27,167 nucleotides of DNA from an uncultured Lachnospiraceae bacterium (GCA_900544445.1 UQVK01000046.1:1-27167), one strand, 5' to 3'. Counted from the stretch's first letter, positions 6,508 to 15,529 are shown. Notes: a model not told the origin generated them from the sequence alone. Numbers and translations are program-made.

Positions 6508-8916
6508 TCAATCCTCCGGCAGCTGGATGGAGGCTTCTTCGCAGCCCTCCGCATGTACATTCACGAGAACATTTCCTGCCCCCGTTCTGCGTACATAGGC
6601 GATCAGCCTGCCGTCCAGCGTGCTGCGCACAGGTTCCGAGTAGGATGTATTGTCCGCCAGATTCCCGTTTTCCAGTCCCAGAAGGACGCCGGGACCGGAA
6701 ACGGATACCGTCACGGGTACGTCCCGGTGCACGGCGGCGTTGCCGTCATGGTCGGCCAGGAGAATTTCGATCTGTTCCACATATCCGGTCATGGAAGCGG
6801 GCATTTCCGGGGGAGCCCACCGGTTTAAAAGCAGCCGTTCCGGCTCGCCGGTTGTATTGAGAAGGAAGGTGACAGGCTCCGCATCTCCTTCTCCGGCAGT
6901 CCCCGTAGGATAGCCTTCTACACGAAGTTCGCCCGCTTCAAAGGGAACGATCCAGTCCATGCTGCCTTCCTCATTCAGGCCTTCCTGTTTTCCCAGGCTG
7001 CGGCCGTTTACGAACAGTTCGGCAGAGGGCAGATTGGTGTAGCAGCGGACCAGAATCTGTTCGCCGTCTTCATAATTCCAGCAGTCGGAGGCGTGGAGAT
7101 ACTCCGTCGCATCGCCGGTATAGCGGGCAGTGGACAGATGCAGTACGGGCGCATCCAGCCAGAAGGACTGCCGCCTGTAGTAACGGTTCTTCGGAAAACC
7201 GGCCAGGGTCAGAAGACCGGCGGAGGAACCATGGATGGGCCAGCCGTGGGCCTCGCCCAGGTAGTCGATTCCTGTCCAGAGGAACTGACCGCTGATATAG
7301 TCGTTTTCCGTAACGGCTTTCCATTCCTTCAGGCCGTGGCCGTTTTCGCTGCCGAGAATGGGCAGGGAAGGAAAACGGCGGTGATCCTCCTCGTACAGAT
7401 GCTCCTTATAGTTGTAGCCGACCACGTCCAGCGCGTCAAAATAATGCAGCCTGGAGGAAAGCTCCGGGAAGGCGGCGGCCAGCGTGACAGGACGTGTGGT
7501 ATCGTAGCGCCGTACGATTTTGGCAAGGTGTCTGGCGATGGGGGCGAGCCGCTCCATATTGGGCTTATCCGGACTGTACTGCCGTTCCGCTGCCGGTTTG
7601 TTGGCGTCGTTGTTTCCCGTCATTTCAGAGAACAGGGGATGGCAGTAGGGATCATTGGGATAGTCGATCTCGTTTCCGATGCTCCAGAGGATGACCGAAG
7701 GGTGGTTGCGGTCCCTGAGAATCATGGCCGCAAGATCCTTTTCATGCCACTGGGGGAAATCTTCAAAGTAGCCCTGATGCCTGGGCGGATACACATTGTG
7801 TCCGGTGGACCATTTGTTCTTGGCGTTCTCCCATTCGTCGAAGGCTTCGCCCATCATCAGAAAGCCCAGCCTGTCGCATAGATCATACAGCTCCGGCATG
7901 TGGGGATTGTGGCTGGTGCGGATGGCGTTGCAGCCCATCTCCTTCAGGGAAAGAAGGCGCCGTTCCCAGATCTCCGGGGTCATGGCCGCGCCCAGACAGC
8001 CTCCGTCATGATGGACGCATACGCCCTTCAGCTTCATGCTGCGGCCGTTCAGGAAGAAGCCCTCATCAGCGTCAAAGCGGAAGGTGCGGATGCCGACTTT
8101 TCCTTCATATACCCGATAGGGCGCCTGGCCGTTGACGGAGAGCTCGGTGACAAGCGTATAAAGGGTCGGAAACTCGGGGGACCAGAGCAGCGGATTTTTT
8201 ACGCAGCCGTTTAATACCACGGTCCTGCTTTTTCCCGGTTCAAAATCCACACAGGAGCTCACCTGCAGAACCTGTTTGCCGGAAGGGGAGATCAGGCTGC
8301 TGGTAACGGCCACTCCCGCGTTTTTGTCGGTTTCATTGATCAGCTCATGGGAGATTTCCACCTGTGCGGATTTTCCGTCGTCCCCGTAGAGCGTGGAGAA
8401 GAAAATGCCGCAGGGAACAGGATGGATGTTCTCTTCAACGAGCACATAGGCTTTTCTCGTGATGCCGGACCCGGTAAACCAGCGGGAGTCCGCGAGATCC
8501 GTATGCGTGACCTTGACGCTGATCTCATTTTCCGCGCCCGAGCCATCGGCGTTTTCGAAGCAGGCGATGCTGCTGATGTCATAGGTTACCGGAACATAGC
8601 CGTTGGGCCTTTTTCCCAGATAGTAGCTGTTGCACCAGATCTGGCTGTTTTTATAAATTCCGTCGAAGCAGATGGAAATTTTCTTTCCCCTGTATTCTTC
8701 CGGGAGCGAAAAGCGCAGCCGGTACCAGCCGATACCGCCAGCAAGATAGCCCGTTCCGCTGGAATATTCCCTGGAGAAGGGAAGGCTGACAGACCAGTCG
8801 TGAGGGAGTGTGACGTCCTCCCAGGAAGAATCGTCATATCCCTTATACCAGGCGTCCTCAGCCTCTCCCAGATGGAATTTCCAGTTGTCATTCAGTAAGA
8901 AACGCACAGAATCCAT
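6508..8916 (-). CDS. Glycoside hydrolase family 2 (beta-galactosidase/beta-glucuronidase type)
   Basis: From the ATG at 8916 (AGAGGA site 5-6 bases upstream) the protein has 802 residues. An upstream in-frame ATG at 8988 falls inside the promoter and operator area and is unlikely. Order of domains: GH2 sugar-binding jelly roll (about residues 1-170, with WKFHLGEAEDAWYKGYDDSSW and LPHDWS), immunoglobulin-like domain (170-280), TIM barrel (280-590), then C-terminal beta-sandwich domains. The acid/base is E416 in SIGNEIDY and the likely nucleophile is E524 in LGSENGHG, followed by QFLWTGIDYLGE. No signal peptide is seen, so it acts on imported oligosaccharides. The subgroup resembles uncharacterised GH2 proteins with extra C-terminal domains; galactoside, glucuronide or other specificity cannot be set from sequence alone. 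Confidence 0.93.
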   Translation of the reverse strand: MDSVRFLLNDNWKFHLGEAEDAWYKGYDDSSWEDVTLPHDWSVSLPFSREYSSGTGYLAGGIGWYRLRFSLPEEYRGKKISICFDGIYKNSQIWCNSYYLGKRPNGYVPVTYDISSIACFENADGSGAENEISVKVTHTDLADSRWFTGSGITRKAYVLVEENIHPVPCGIFFSTLYGDDGKSAQVEISHELINETDKNAGVAVTSSLISPSGKQVLQVSSCVDFEPGKSRTVVLNGCVKNPLLWSPEFPTLYTLVTELSVNGQAPYRVYEGKVGIRTFRFDADEGFFLNGRSMKLKGVCVHHDGGCLGAAMTPEIWERRLLSLKEMGCNAIRTSHNPHMPELYDLCDRLGFLMMGEAFDEWENAKNKWSTGHNVYPPRHQGYFEDFPQWHEKDLAAMILRDRNHPSVILWSIGNEIDYPNDPYCHPLFSEMTGNNDANKPAAERQYSPDKPNMERLAPIARHLAKIVRRYDTTRPVTLAAAFPELSSRLHYFDALDVVGYNYKEHLYEEDHRRFPSLPILGSENGHGLKEWKAVTENDYISGQFLWTGIDYLGEAHGWPIHGSSAGLLTLAGFPKNRYYRRQSFWLDAPVLHLSTARYTGDATEYLHASDCWNYEDGEQILVRCYTNLPSAELFVNGRSLGKQEGLNEEGSMDWIVPFEAGELRVEGYPTGTAGEGDAEPVTFLLNTTGEPERLLLNRWAPPEMPASMTGYVEQIEILLADHDGNAAVHRDVPVTVSVSGPGVLLGLENGNLADNTSYSEPVRSTLDGRLIAYVRRTGAGNVLVNVHAEGCEEASIQLPED

Positions 8917-8963
8917 ATCATCCTCTTTCCCCGCCTGCCGGCGGCTTATCCTGTCAGATTTTT

Positions 8964-8981
8964 CAGTCGTCCGAACGACTG
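8964..8981. promoter_or_regulatory. Palindromic candidate operator CAGTCGT-CCGA-ACGACTG
   Basis: Two perfect 7-base arms are spaced by 4 bases. On the minus strand the site begins about 6 bases after the predicted transcription start of the GH2 operon, where a bound repressor would block transcription. Confidence 0.55.
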
Positions 8982-8993
8982 TTATCATTCCAC

Positions 8994-9021
8994 ATTATAG
9001 GAGAAAAAAGAAAGAAAACAA
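8994..9021 (-). promoter_or_regulatory. Sigma-A-type promoter of the GH2-MATE operon
   Basis: On the minus strand TTGTTT (9021-9016) and a perfect TATAAT (8999-8994) are 16 bases apart, about 75 bases upstream of the GH2 start. Confidence 0.75.
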
Positions 9022-9120
9022 TGGAGAAATGAGTAGATAATTTGTATTTAAGCGACTTTTTGAACGCAGACAGACAATCCCCGATTCAAGCGCGTAGAGC
9101 GCTAAAAAGGGATAAGAGCT

Positions 9121-10026
9121 TTACAAGGCAGGGGAAGCCATGGTCTGGGGCCGCCCCTGTCTTGCGTATCTCTTCCGGTACTCTGCGGGGGAAAAGCCGG
9201 AGGCCTTCCGGAAGACCTTACAGAAATAATTTCCACAGGAAAAGCCGCAGGAGAGGGCGATTTCCTCAATAGAAAGAGAAGTGTTCAGCAGGAGAAAGAC
9301 GGCATGGGACAGGCGGATACCATTGAGGCAGACAAGGGGTGTCTGCCCTGTTTCACGGGTAAACAGCCGGGTAAAATACGCCGCAGAAAGTCCCAGCCGG
9401 CCTGCCAGTTCCTCCATGGAAAAACGCCGGTCAAAGTGTTCCTTCATATATCGGATGCTTTCCGCAACCGGAGCCGATGGCTCAAAAAGGGAAGGGGATT
9501 CCAGCGTGCGCAGCAGGCTGGAAAGGAAGCGGTAGACCAGTTCGCCGCCTTCGTAGCTTTTCAGCTGACGGCCTTCCCGCAGTTCCCGGTGCAGATTCAG
9601 CAACAGGAGGATGGGAAGGCTGTCTGCGGGCAGCGCAAAGCAGGGGCCGAAGGAGGCGCGTATTTTGGAAAAAAAGGGAAGCGCCGCCGGTCCCTGAAAA
9701 TGCACATAGAGATATTCCCAGCAGTTGTCCGGTTCATCCTGGGGCAGAAAGTACCGGCTGTTTTCCGGAAACGCAGTCAGAAAGGCCGTCCCGGCCGTCA
9801 GATTTTCCGTCTGCCTTCCCGTTTCGGCCGATCCCTCCCAGGTGAAGAGGCCGCGCCCCCGCAGGGTATACTGGAAGAGATAGCCGCTGTAGTCTCTGTC
9901 CGCGTTGTTAAAATCATAGTTTTCATTCTGTCTGGCTTCCAGCCCGAAGTCCAGCAGGACAAGCGGCTCGTCATCCAGAGAGCCGGACTGGAGAAAACCA
10001 AAGGTGCCAAACTGATCTGAGGTCAA
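9121..10026 (-). CDS. AraC-family transcriptional regulator
   Basis: The product has about 301 residues. The N-terminal cupin-like half contains DRDYSGYLFQYTLRGRGLF and a PENSRYFLP stretch. The C-terminal 100 residues are a double HTH: FSMEELAGRLGLSAAYFTRL, then IEEIALSCGFSCGNYFCKVF and FSPAEYRKRY, a clear AraC signature. Start choice: a TTG at 10026 lies 7 bases after GGGAGGG, the best ribosome site here, while the in-frame ATG at 10047 has only an A-rich run before it and would place the GGGAGGG inside the coding region. I use the TTG; the ATG would add seven residues. It lies between the GH2 operon on the same strand and the divergent GH27 gene, so it may control either. Confidence 0.88.
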   Translation of the reverse strand: MTSDQFGTFGFLQSGSLDDEPLVLLDFGLEARQNENYDFNNADRDYSGYLFQYTLRGRGLFTWEGSAETGRQTENLTAGTAFLTAFPENSRYFLPQDEPDNCWEYLYVHFQGPAALPFFSKIRASFGPCFALPADSLPILLLLNLHRELREGRQLKSYEGGELVYRFLSSLLRTLESPSLFEPSAPVAESIRYMKEHFDRRFSMEELAGRLGLSAAYFTRLFTRETGQTPLVCLNGIRLSHAVFLLLNTSLSIEEIALSCGFSCGNYFCKVFRKASGFSPAEYRKRYARQGRPQTMASPAL

Positions 10027-10078
10027 AAGATTACCCTCCCGTGTCATTTTTTTATTCTTGATGCTGTTCCTGGGAAAT

Positions 10079-10107
10079 ATTATAATCAGGATGAGCTGAC
10101 GGGACAA
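10079..10107 (-). promoter_or_regulatory. Sigma-A-type promoter of the AraC gene at 9121-10026
   Basis: On the minus strand TTGTCC (10107-10102) and a perfect TATAAT (10084-10079) are 17 bases apart, about 50 bases from the start codon. Confidence 0.75.
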
Positions 10108-10224
10108 CCCGGAATTGCAAAAACCGGGGAAAAGGCCGAAAAAGCGGTCAAAATTATACCCGTTAACCCCATACAGCATGCATAAAAAGAAGAAGGCAGC
10201 GCCCTTCGGAAATGGAGGAGGAAA

Positions 10225-11574
10225 ATGAATAAAAACAGTTTTGCGCTGACCCCGCCCATGGGCTGGAACAGCTATGATTACTATGATACCACGGTGAATG
10301 AGGAGCAGGTGAAGGCGAACGCCGATTATATGGCCGCCCATCTGAAGGAGTACGGCTGGGAGTACGTCGTGGTGGATATCCAGTGGTACGCCTGGGGGGC
10401 AGGAACCATGCGGGATAAGCATCAGTATATCCCGTTCAGCCGTCTGGAGATGGATGAATATGGAAGGCTGCTTCCCTGTCCGGAGCGTTTCCCTTCCGCA
10501 AAAGACGGAGCGGGCTTTCAGCCTCTGGCAGATTATATCCATTCCCTTGGCCTGAAATTCGGCATCCATATCATGCGCGGCATTCCCCGCGTCGCGGCGC
10601 AGGAGCATCTGCCCGTTCTGGGAAGTGAGCAGACGGCGGATGAGATCGCGAATCCTTCTTCCATCTGCGGGTGGAACCCGGATATGTACGGGCTGCGCGC
10701 GGATATGGAAGGAAGCCAGGCTTACTATGATTCCCTGTTCGCCCTGTATGCCCAGTGGGGTGTGGATTACGTGAAGTGCGACGATATCTGCAATACCAGC
10801 ATCTACCGGGAAAATCAGTATTCAGCGGCGCATGAGATCGAGATGCTCCATGCGGCGATTGAAAAATGCGGGCGGCCCATTGTGTTAAGCCTTTCTCCGG
10901 GACCGGCGCTCATTGAGAAGGCATGGCATTATGAGAAGTATGCGAACATGTGGCGTATTACGGATGATTTCTGGGATCGCTGGGAGCATATCCTGAATAT
11001 GTTCTGGCGCTGCGAGCTCTGGCAGGACCATGTGAAGGCGGGATGCTTTCCTGACTGCGACATGCTCCCTCTCGGCATGGTGGGAAAGGGCTTCGGCGAG
11101 GAGCGCCATACCAATTTTACCAGGGCGGAGCAGGTGACGATGATGACCCTCTGGTGCATCTTCCGTTCTCCTCTGATGCTGGGCGCGGAAATGACGAAGC
11201 TGGACGACTGGACCCTTTCCCTGCTGACCAACGGAGAAGTGCTGAGCCTTCTGGAGGACGGCCATCATGGCGTCCAGGTGCAGCGGACGGACGAATACGC
11301 CGTCTGGGCGGGCTGGAATGAAAAGGACGGAAGCGTCTATGCGGCGCTTTTCAATCTGAAGGAGGAAGAAGCAGATGTTTCCATTTCTCTGGAGGAGATT
11401 GCCGGGGCCCTTCCTGTGAAAATCGGAGAGAAGCTGCTGGAGCAGACCGGAAGTCAGGCAAAGCAGGGGGAGATCCCGTTAAGGGAGCTCTGGACGAAGG
11501 AGACGGAATACTGTGCCGGAGGCGCAGTATACAGTCTGGTGGAAGGACATGGAGCGAAGCTGTTCGCTCTGTAA
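10225..11574 (+). CDS. Glycoside hydrolase family 27 (alpha-galactosidase-like)
   Basis: The 449-residue product opens with LTPPMGWNSYDYYDT, the hallmark of GH27. The catalytic barrel spans about residues 8-330. The expected nucleophile is D186 in DYVKCDDIC and the expected acid/base D248 in WRITDDFWDRW. A beta-sandwich C-terminal domain follows (about 335-449). The family holds alpha-galactosidases, alpha-N-acetylgalactosaminidases and beta-L-arabinopyranosidases. The KxDDI version of the nucleophile motif, rather than the eukaryotic KxDxC, marks an uncharacterised bacterial subgroup, so the exact sugar is open. No signal peptide is visible; it is probably cytoplasmic. AGGAGG lies 5-6 bases before the ATG. 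It is divergent from an AraC gene and ends in a strong terminator. Confidence 0.9.
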   Translation: MNKNSFALTPPMGWNSYDYYDTTVNEEQVKANADYMAAHLKEYGWEYVVVDIQWYAWGAGTMRDKHQYIPFSRLEMDEYGRLLPCPERFPSAKDGAGFQPLADYIHSLGLKFGIHIMRGIPRVAAQEHLPVLGSEQTADEIANPSSICGWNPDMYGLRADMEGSQAYYDSLFALYAQWGVDYVKCDDICNTSIYRENQYSAAHEIEMLHAAIEKCGRPIVLSLSPGPALIEKAWHYEKYANMWRITDDFWDRWEHILNMFWRCELWQDHVKAGCFPDCDMLPLGMVGKGFGEERHTNFTRAEQVTMMTLWCIFRSPLMLGAEMTKLDDWTLSLLTNGEVLSLLEDGHHGVQVQRTDEYAVWAGWNEKDGSVYAALFNLKEEEADVSISLEEIAGALPVKIGEKLLEQTGSQAKQGEIPLRELWTKETEYCAGGAVYSLVEGHGAKLFAL

Positions 11575-11595
11575 GATTTCAGGGAAAAGGACATG

Positions 11596-11639
11596 GCCCG
11601 CGCAGTATTTTCATCAGGAAAAGCTGCGCGGGCTTTTTT
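11596..11639 (+). terminator. Rho-independent terminator after the GH27 gene
   Basis: GCCCGCGCAG (11596-11605) pairs with CTGCGCGGGC (11624-11633), with an inner TTTTC/GAAAA stem, followed by six Ts. Confidence 0.93.
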
Positions 11640-11744
11640 GCGCGATAAGCTAAAAGCTGTATCCTTTTCAGAAATTTTATGGTAAACTGAATGCAGAAAA
11701 AGGAAAACACTGTAAAAACGCAGTGCTTTGGAACGGAGGAAATG

Positions 11745-12662
11745 ATGCCGCAGTATACAGGATATCTTTTTGTACATTTTACCGGTGAGCAGCCGGGGGG
11801 AGAACAGGTTTATTTTTCCGTGAGCAGGGACGGAATGCACTGGGAGGATCTGAACCAGGGAGAGCCGGTGCTGGTGTCCGGGATCGGGGAGAAGGGAGTG
11901 AGGGATCCTTTCATCCTGCGTAATCCGCTGAACGGAAAATATGTGATCATCGCGACGGATCTGCGGATCGAAGCCGGAAAGGGCTGGAAGGCGGCGCAGT
12001 ACGCGGGAAGCAGAAGCCTGATGATATGGCAGTCCGATAACATGACCGACTGGGAAGGGCCGGAAAGCTGTGAGGTCGGCATCCCGCAGGCCGGCTGTGT
12101 CTGGGCGCCGGAGGCCATTTTCGACGAGGAAAAACAGGAATTTCTGGTATTCTGGGCCTCCATGGTGAAGGAAGAAGGGGACGAAGCGCCGAAGCAGCGC
12201 ATTTACGCTTCCCGCACGAAGGATTTTCACAGCTTCACTCCTGCGGAAAAGTACCAGGAGGGAGAAAATCATATCATCGATACTACGATCCTGAAGGCGG
12301 GAGAGTATTATTACCGCTTCGCAAAGGATGAGACGGTAAAGAACATCCGTCTGGACAGAAGCAGAAGCCTGGATAAGGACAGCTTCGAGCCGGTGGAGGC
12401 TCCCGTGCTGGACACGCTGATGGGCGTGGAAGGGCCGGAGGCATTCCGGTTCAACGACAGAGAGGAATGGTGCCTGATGGTGGACCGTTTCGCAGAGGAC
12501 AAGGGGTACCTGCCGCTTCTGTCCGGGGATTTTGGAAGCGGCGTTTTCCGAATTCCGGAAGAGGGAGAATATGATCTGGGAAGGACGAAAAAGCGTCATG
12601 GGGGCATCATGAACCTGACGGAAGAGGAATACACGGCGCTGACGGAGAAATACGGGAAGTGA
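11745..12662 (+). CDS. Glycoside hydrolase family 43-like protein (five-bladed propeller)
   Basis: From the ATG at 11745, five bases after GGAGG, the product has 305 residues; ATGs at 11742 and 11691 are possible but worse placed. The sequence has GH43 features: YLFVHFTGE at the start, a VRDPFIL motif (D54, expected catalytic or pKa-setting aspartate), VWAPEAIFD in the second blade, and EGPEAFRF with E232 or E229 as the probable acid. The family includes arabinofuranosidases, xylosidases and galactosidases. Small intracellular forms like this trim side chains from imported oligosaccharides. No signal peptide is seen. It follows the GH27 terminator and is 39 bases upstream of an ABC exporter gene, probably as one transcript. 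The substrate cannot be fixed from sequence. Confidence 0.85.
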   Translation: MPQYTGYLFVHFTGEQPGGEQVYFSVSRDGMHWEDLNQGEPVLVSGIGEKGVRDPFILRNPLNGKYVIIATDLRIEAGKGWKAAQYAGSRSLMIWQSDNMTDWEGPESCEVGIPQAGCVWAPEAIFDEEKQEFLVFWASMVKEEGDEAPKQRIYASRTKDFHSFTPAEKYQEGENHIIDTTILKAGEYYYRFAKDETVKNIRLDRSRSLDKDSFEPVEAPVLDTLMGVEGPEAFRFNDREEWCLMVDRFAEDKGYLPLLSGDFGSGVFRIPEEGEYDLGRTKKRHGGIMNLTEEEYTALTEKYGK

Positions 12663-12701
12663 TTCCTGTTTCCGGCGCCGGGGAGGGCTGGAGGTAGAAG
12701 G

Positions 12702-14444
12702 GTGAAAATGTTATGGAAGCTGACCCGTGAAGCAGCGCGATACAAGCTTTTGTATGTGACGGCCATTCTGGCGACGCTGGGGCTGACCGTGGTAAATCTG
12801 GCGGCCCCGAGGGTGCTTTCGGCACTGACGGGAGTGGTGGAGGCGGGGACGATTTCCCTGCCCGTCATCCGCAGCCTGGCCCTGGTTCTGCTCGGCCTGT
12901 ATCTGCTGCGGGTGCTCTTTCGATTTTTAAGCAATTATCTGGCCCATAAGGCGGCATGGTTCCTGGTGGGGGATCTGAGAGGAAGGCTGTATGACCGGCT
13001 GCAGAGTTTTGACCTGGGCTTTTTCCATGATAAGCAGACAGGGGATCTGATGAGCCGTGTGGTGAACGACACCCGGGATTTTGAACTGCTCTACGCTCAC
13101 ATCATTCCGGAGCTGATCACCAATCTGGTTACATTCACCGGGGTGCTTGTGATCCTGCTTTCCATCAACTGGCGGCTGGCGGTTGTCACCTGTTTTCCGA
13201 TTCCGTTGATTCTGGTTTCAGGCGTGTTTTTCGCAAAAAAGGTGCGGCCCTTTTTCAAGATATCCCAGAAGTGTATGGGAGAGCTGAACGCCAGGCTGCA
13301 GGACAACCTTTCCGGCATCCATGAGATCCAGTCCTTCTGCCAGGAGGAGTATGAGAGCGGACGGGTGCGGGAGAAGAATTTTGCGCAGGTGAGAGCCATG
13401 CTGCGGGCGCTGCGAGCCAGCGCGGCGTTTCATCCGGGTGTGGAATTTCTTTCCTCTGCCGGAACCGTGCTGGTGGTGTTCTTCGGCGGCCTGCTGGCCT
13501 ATCAGAACCGGCTTTCCGTGGAGGATATTGTGGCCTTCGTCCTGTATCTCTCCCTGTTTTATACGCCGGTGAGCGGCCTGGCCACCCTGCTGGAAAACCT
13601 GCAGCAGTCTCTGGCAGGAGCGGAACGGGTGGCGCTGATTCTGGATACGCCCTCCAGAGTGACGGACGCGCCGGATGCGGAGCCGCTTACCAATGTGAAG
13701 GGCGGGATCACCTTTTCGCATGTGAGTTTTCATTATGAAAATGAGGTGCCGGTGCTGAAGGATATTTCCTTTTCCTGTGAGCCCGGCATGATGGTGGCCC
13801 TCGTTGGGCCCACCGGCGTGGGAAAGACCACGCTGACCCAGCTGATTCCCCGGTTTTATGACCCGGCGGAAGGGCAGATTCTCATCGACGGAAAAGACAT
13901 CCGGAAGGTGACGCTTTCGAGCCTGCGCGGCTGTATCTCTCCGGTGCTTCAGGATACCTTTCTGTTTGACGGAACCATCGCGGAGAACATCAGCTATGCC
14001 AGGCCGGATGCTTCCCGGGAAGAGATTGAAGAAGCGGCGAGGGCGGCCGACATCCATGAGGATATTCTTCAGATGCCGGATGGATACGACACGAAGGTGG
14101 GAGAGAGGGGACTGCGCCTTTCCGGCGGACAGAAGCAGAGAGTTGCGATCGCCAGGGCGATCTTGAGAAAATCCCCGATCATCATTCTGGACGAGGCCAC
14201 CGCCTCGGTGGACGTGGAGACGGAAAAGAAGATCCAGAACGCCATCAGCCGGATCGCCGGAACCCGGACGATTCTGGCCATTGCGCACCGTCTTTCTACT
14301 ATCCGGAACGCTGATCTGATCCTGGTCATCGAGGAAGGCAGGATTGCGGAACGGGGAACCCATGAGGAGCTGATGGCGAAAAAGGGCTATTATTATCAGA
14401 TGCAGCTGGCTCAGACGGAAGAAACGAAAAGGAGGCCTGCCTGA
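12702..14444 (+). CDS. ABC transporter, fused permease and ATPase (type I exporter half)
   Basis: The 580-residue protein has an N-terminal six-helix membrane domain (about residues 15-310) and a C-terminal nucleotide-binding domain. Visible motifs: Walker A GPTGVGKTT (369-377), Q-loop SPVLQDTFLF, signature LSGGQ (473-477), Walker B IILDEAT (D497, E498) and H-loop AHR (H529). All key residues are present, so it should be active. Half-transporters of this type work as dimers; no partner gene is adjacent, so a homodimer is likely. The family exports lipids, peptides or drugs. GTG at 12702, seven bases after GGAGG, is the likely start; an ATG two codons on is possible. Its link with the GH43 gene is positional, and its cargo is unknown. 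Confidence 0.94.
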   Translation: MKMLWKLTREAARYKLLYVTAILATLGLTVVNLAAPRVLSALTGVVEAGTISLPVIRSLALVLLGLYLLRVLFRFLSNYLAHKAAWFLVGDLRGRLYDRLQSFDLGFFHDKQTGDLMSRVVNDTRDFELLYAHIIPELITNLVTFTGVLVILLSINWRLAVVTCFPIPLILVSGVFFAKKVRPFFKISQKCMGELNARLQDNLSGIHEIQSFCQEEYESGRVREKNFAQVRAMLRALRASAAFHPGVEFLSSAGTVLVVFFGGLLAYQNRLSVEDIVAFVLYLSLFYTPVSGLATLLENLQQSLAGAERVALILDTPSRVTDAPDAEPLTNVKGGITFSHVSFHYENEVPVLKDISFSCEPGMMVALVGPTGVGKTTLTQLIPRFYDPAEGQILIDGKDIRKVTLSSLRGCISPVLQDTFLFDGTIAENISYARPDASREEIEEAARAADIHEDILQMPDGYDTKVGERGLRLSGGQKQRVAIARAILRKSPIIILDEATASVDVETEKKIQNAISRIAGTRTILAIAHRLSTIRNADLILVIEEGRIAERGTHEELMAKKGYYYQMQLAQTEETKRRPA

Positions 14445-14461
14445 TAACAATCGGCGGCCTC
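14432..14461 (-). terminator. Probable terminator of the AraC gene at 14488-15351
   Basis: On the minus strand GAGGCCGCC pairs with GGC-A-GGCCTC (one bulged base), followed by CTTTTCGTTTC. The stem overlaps the 3' end of the convergent ABC gene. Confidence 0.5.
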
Positions 14462-14487
14462 GCAGTACCCGGCGTTTTCTTCTGTTG

Positions 14488-15351
14488 TCAGCTTGCGGAG
14501 CATTGGGCATACTTCTTCGGAGAGATTCCCACAGCTTTGGTGAAGGCCTTTAAGAAATTGCTGTAGTCGTTAAAACCGCAGCGTTCACAGGTTTCCGTCA
14601 CGGAATAGCCGGAGCTTAACAGGGATTTCGCCACAGTGATCCGCTTGGCGGTGATGTACTTGTTAATCGTGGTTCCCGTGGCCGCCTTGAAGATCCTGCA
14701 CAGATAGGAACTGCTCAGGAAAAAGTGGCCGGAAAGATCCTCGATGCTTAAGGGGGAGCCGATGTTCTGATTGATAAAGGTCAGGATCTCATCCACCTGG
14801 GTGTGGTAGGAGGGCACTTCCTCCAGTTCCCTGCGGGATTCGGTCCGCTGGTAGAAGATCCGGTTTAAAAAGACCATGAGCTCCGTAAAAACCGCCTTAT
14901 CTTCCAGATCGGAGCCGAAGCCGGTCAGTCCGTTGAGTTTGTGTACAAAATAGCGGAAACGATTCTGCTCTTCTTCCGTGAGATGCAGCTTATGGGAAAG
15001 TTCATCGCTGCGGAAATGGAAGCACAGGTTCAGATCTGTTTTTTCAGAACTCAGGGAAGTCAGAAAATCCGGATGAACCGCGATCACAAACCTTTCAAGC
15101 ACGGCCTGATCGATCTGGGAAAGATAGTGGCTCTCATACTGATTGATGAAAAAAATGTCACCCGGCTGGATATCATAAAAGCGGTTGTCGATCAGGAACT
15201 GTTTTCCGCCGGACACCGAATAATAAATTTCATAGCAGTCATGGATGTGCATCTCCATGGGCTTGTCGTCATTATACAGATGAGCCACCGCGAAGCTCTT
15301 GCTTTCCATACAGGACTGCATGGCGAGCTTGCAGGAACTGAATTCTTTCAT
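14488..15351 (-). CDS. AraC-family transcriptional regulator, likely of kduI/kduD
   Basis: The 287-residue protein has an N-terminal cupin domain with MEMHIHDCYEIYYSVSG and DIQPGDIFFINQYESHYL, the standard layout of an AraC sugar sensor. The C-terminal domain has two HTH units: LSIEDLSGHFFLSSSYLCRI and VTETCERCGFNDYSNFLKAF, then GISPKKYAQ. An AGAGGA site lies about seven bases before the ATG at 15351. It is divergent from kduI across a 194-base region that holds promoters in both directions, which makes regulation of the uronate genes likely. The inducer would then be an intermediate such as 5-keto-4-deoxyuronate, but this is inference. Confidence 0.92.
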   Translation of the reverse strand: MKEFSSCKLAMQSCMESKSFAVAHLYNDDKPMEMHIHDCYEIYYSVSGGKQFLIDNRFYDIQPGDIFFINQYESHYLSQIDQAVLERFVIAVHPDFLTSLSSEKTDLNLCFHFRSDELSHKLHLTEEEQNRFRYFVHKLNGLTGFGSDLEDKAVFTELMVFLNRIFYQRTESRRELEEVPSYHTQVDEILTFINQNIGSPLSIEDLSGHFFLSSSYLCRIFKAATGTTINKYITAKRITVAKSLLSSGYSVTETCERCGFNDYSNFLKAFTKAVGISPKKYAQCSAS

Positions 15352-15405
15352 GGGTAATCCTCTTCTCTTTCTGTAAGCAAAACAGATGTGGTATCTATTT
15401 TCCTT

Positions 15406-15434
15406 AGTATACGATAGAAGTTCAGAATAAGCAA
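15406..15434 (-). promoter_or_regulatory. Sigma-A-type promoter of the AraC gene at 14488-15351
   Basis: On the minus strand TTGCTT (15434-15429) and TATACT (15411-15406) are 17 bases apart, about 55 bases upstream of the start codon. Confidence 0.7.
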
Positions 15435-15474
15435 GATTTTAAAGAAAATAACACAAGAACAGGAATATAAAGAA

Positions 15475-15483
15475 TGCTATGAT
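15475..15483 (+). promoter_or_regulatory. Candidate extended -10 element of kduI
   Basis: TGC followed by TATGAT forms an extended -10, about 60 bases before kduI. There is no good -35, which would fit a promoter that needs an activator such as the divergent AraC protein. Confidence 0.4.
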
Positions 15484-15513
15484 AAAGTCACAAGGTCAGA
15501 TTTTCAGATTAAT

Positions 15514-15529
15514 GCCGCCCTACGGCGGC
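15514..15529 (+). other. GCCGCC hairpin in the kduI leader
   Basis: GCCGCC and GGCGGC close on a CTAC loop, ending about 16 bases before the kduI ATG and just before its GAGAGG ribosome site. Similar hairpins precede three other genes in the window. Confidence 0.6.

Noticed and set aside
9089..9103. AGCGC-GTAGA-GCGCT hairpin as a terminator after the AraC gene
   Set aside because: On the minus strand no T tract follows; the Ts precede the stem. The stem is only five base pairs.
13218..14510. A 430-residue open frame on the minus strand
   Set aside because: It is antisense to the ABC gene, is rich in His, Arg and Gln, and shows no motif.
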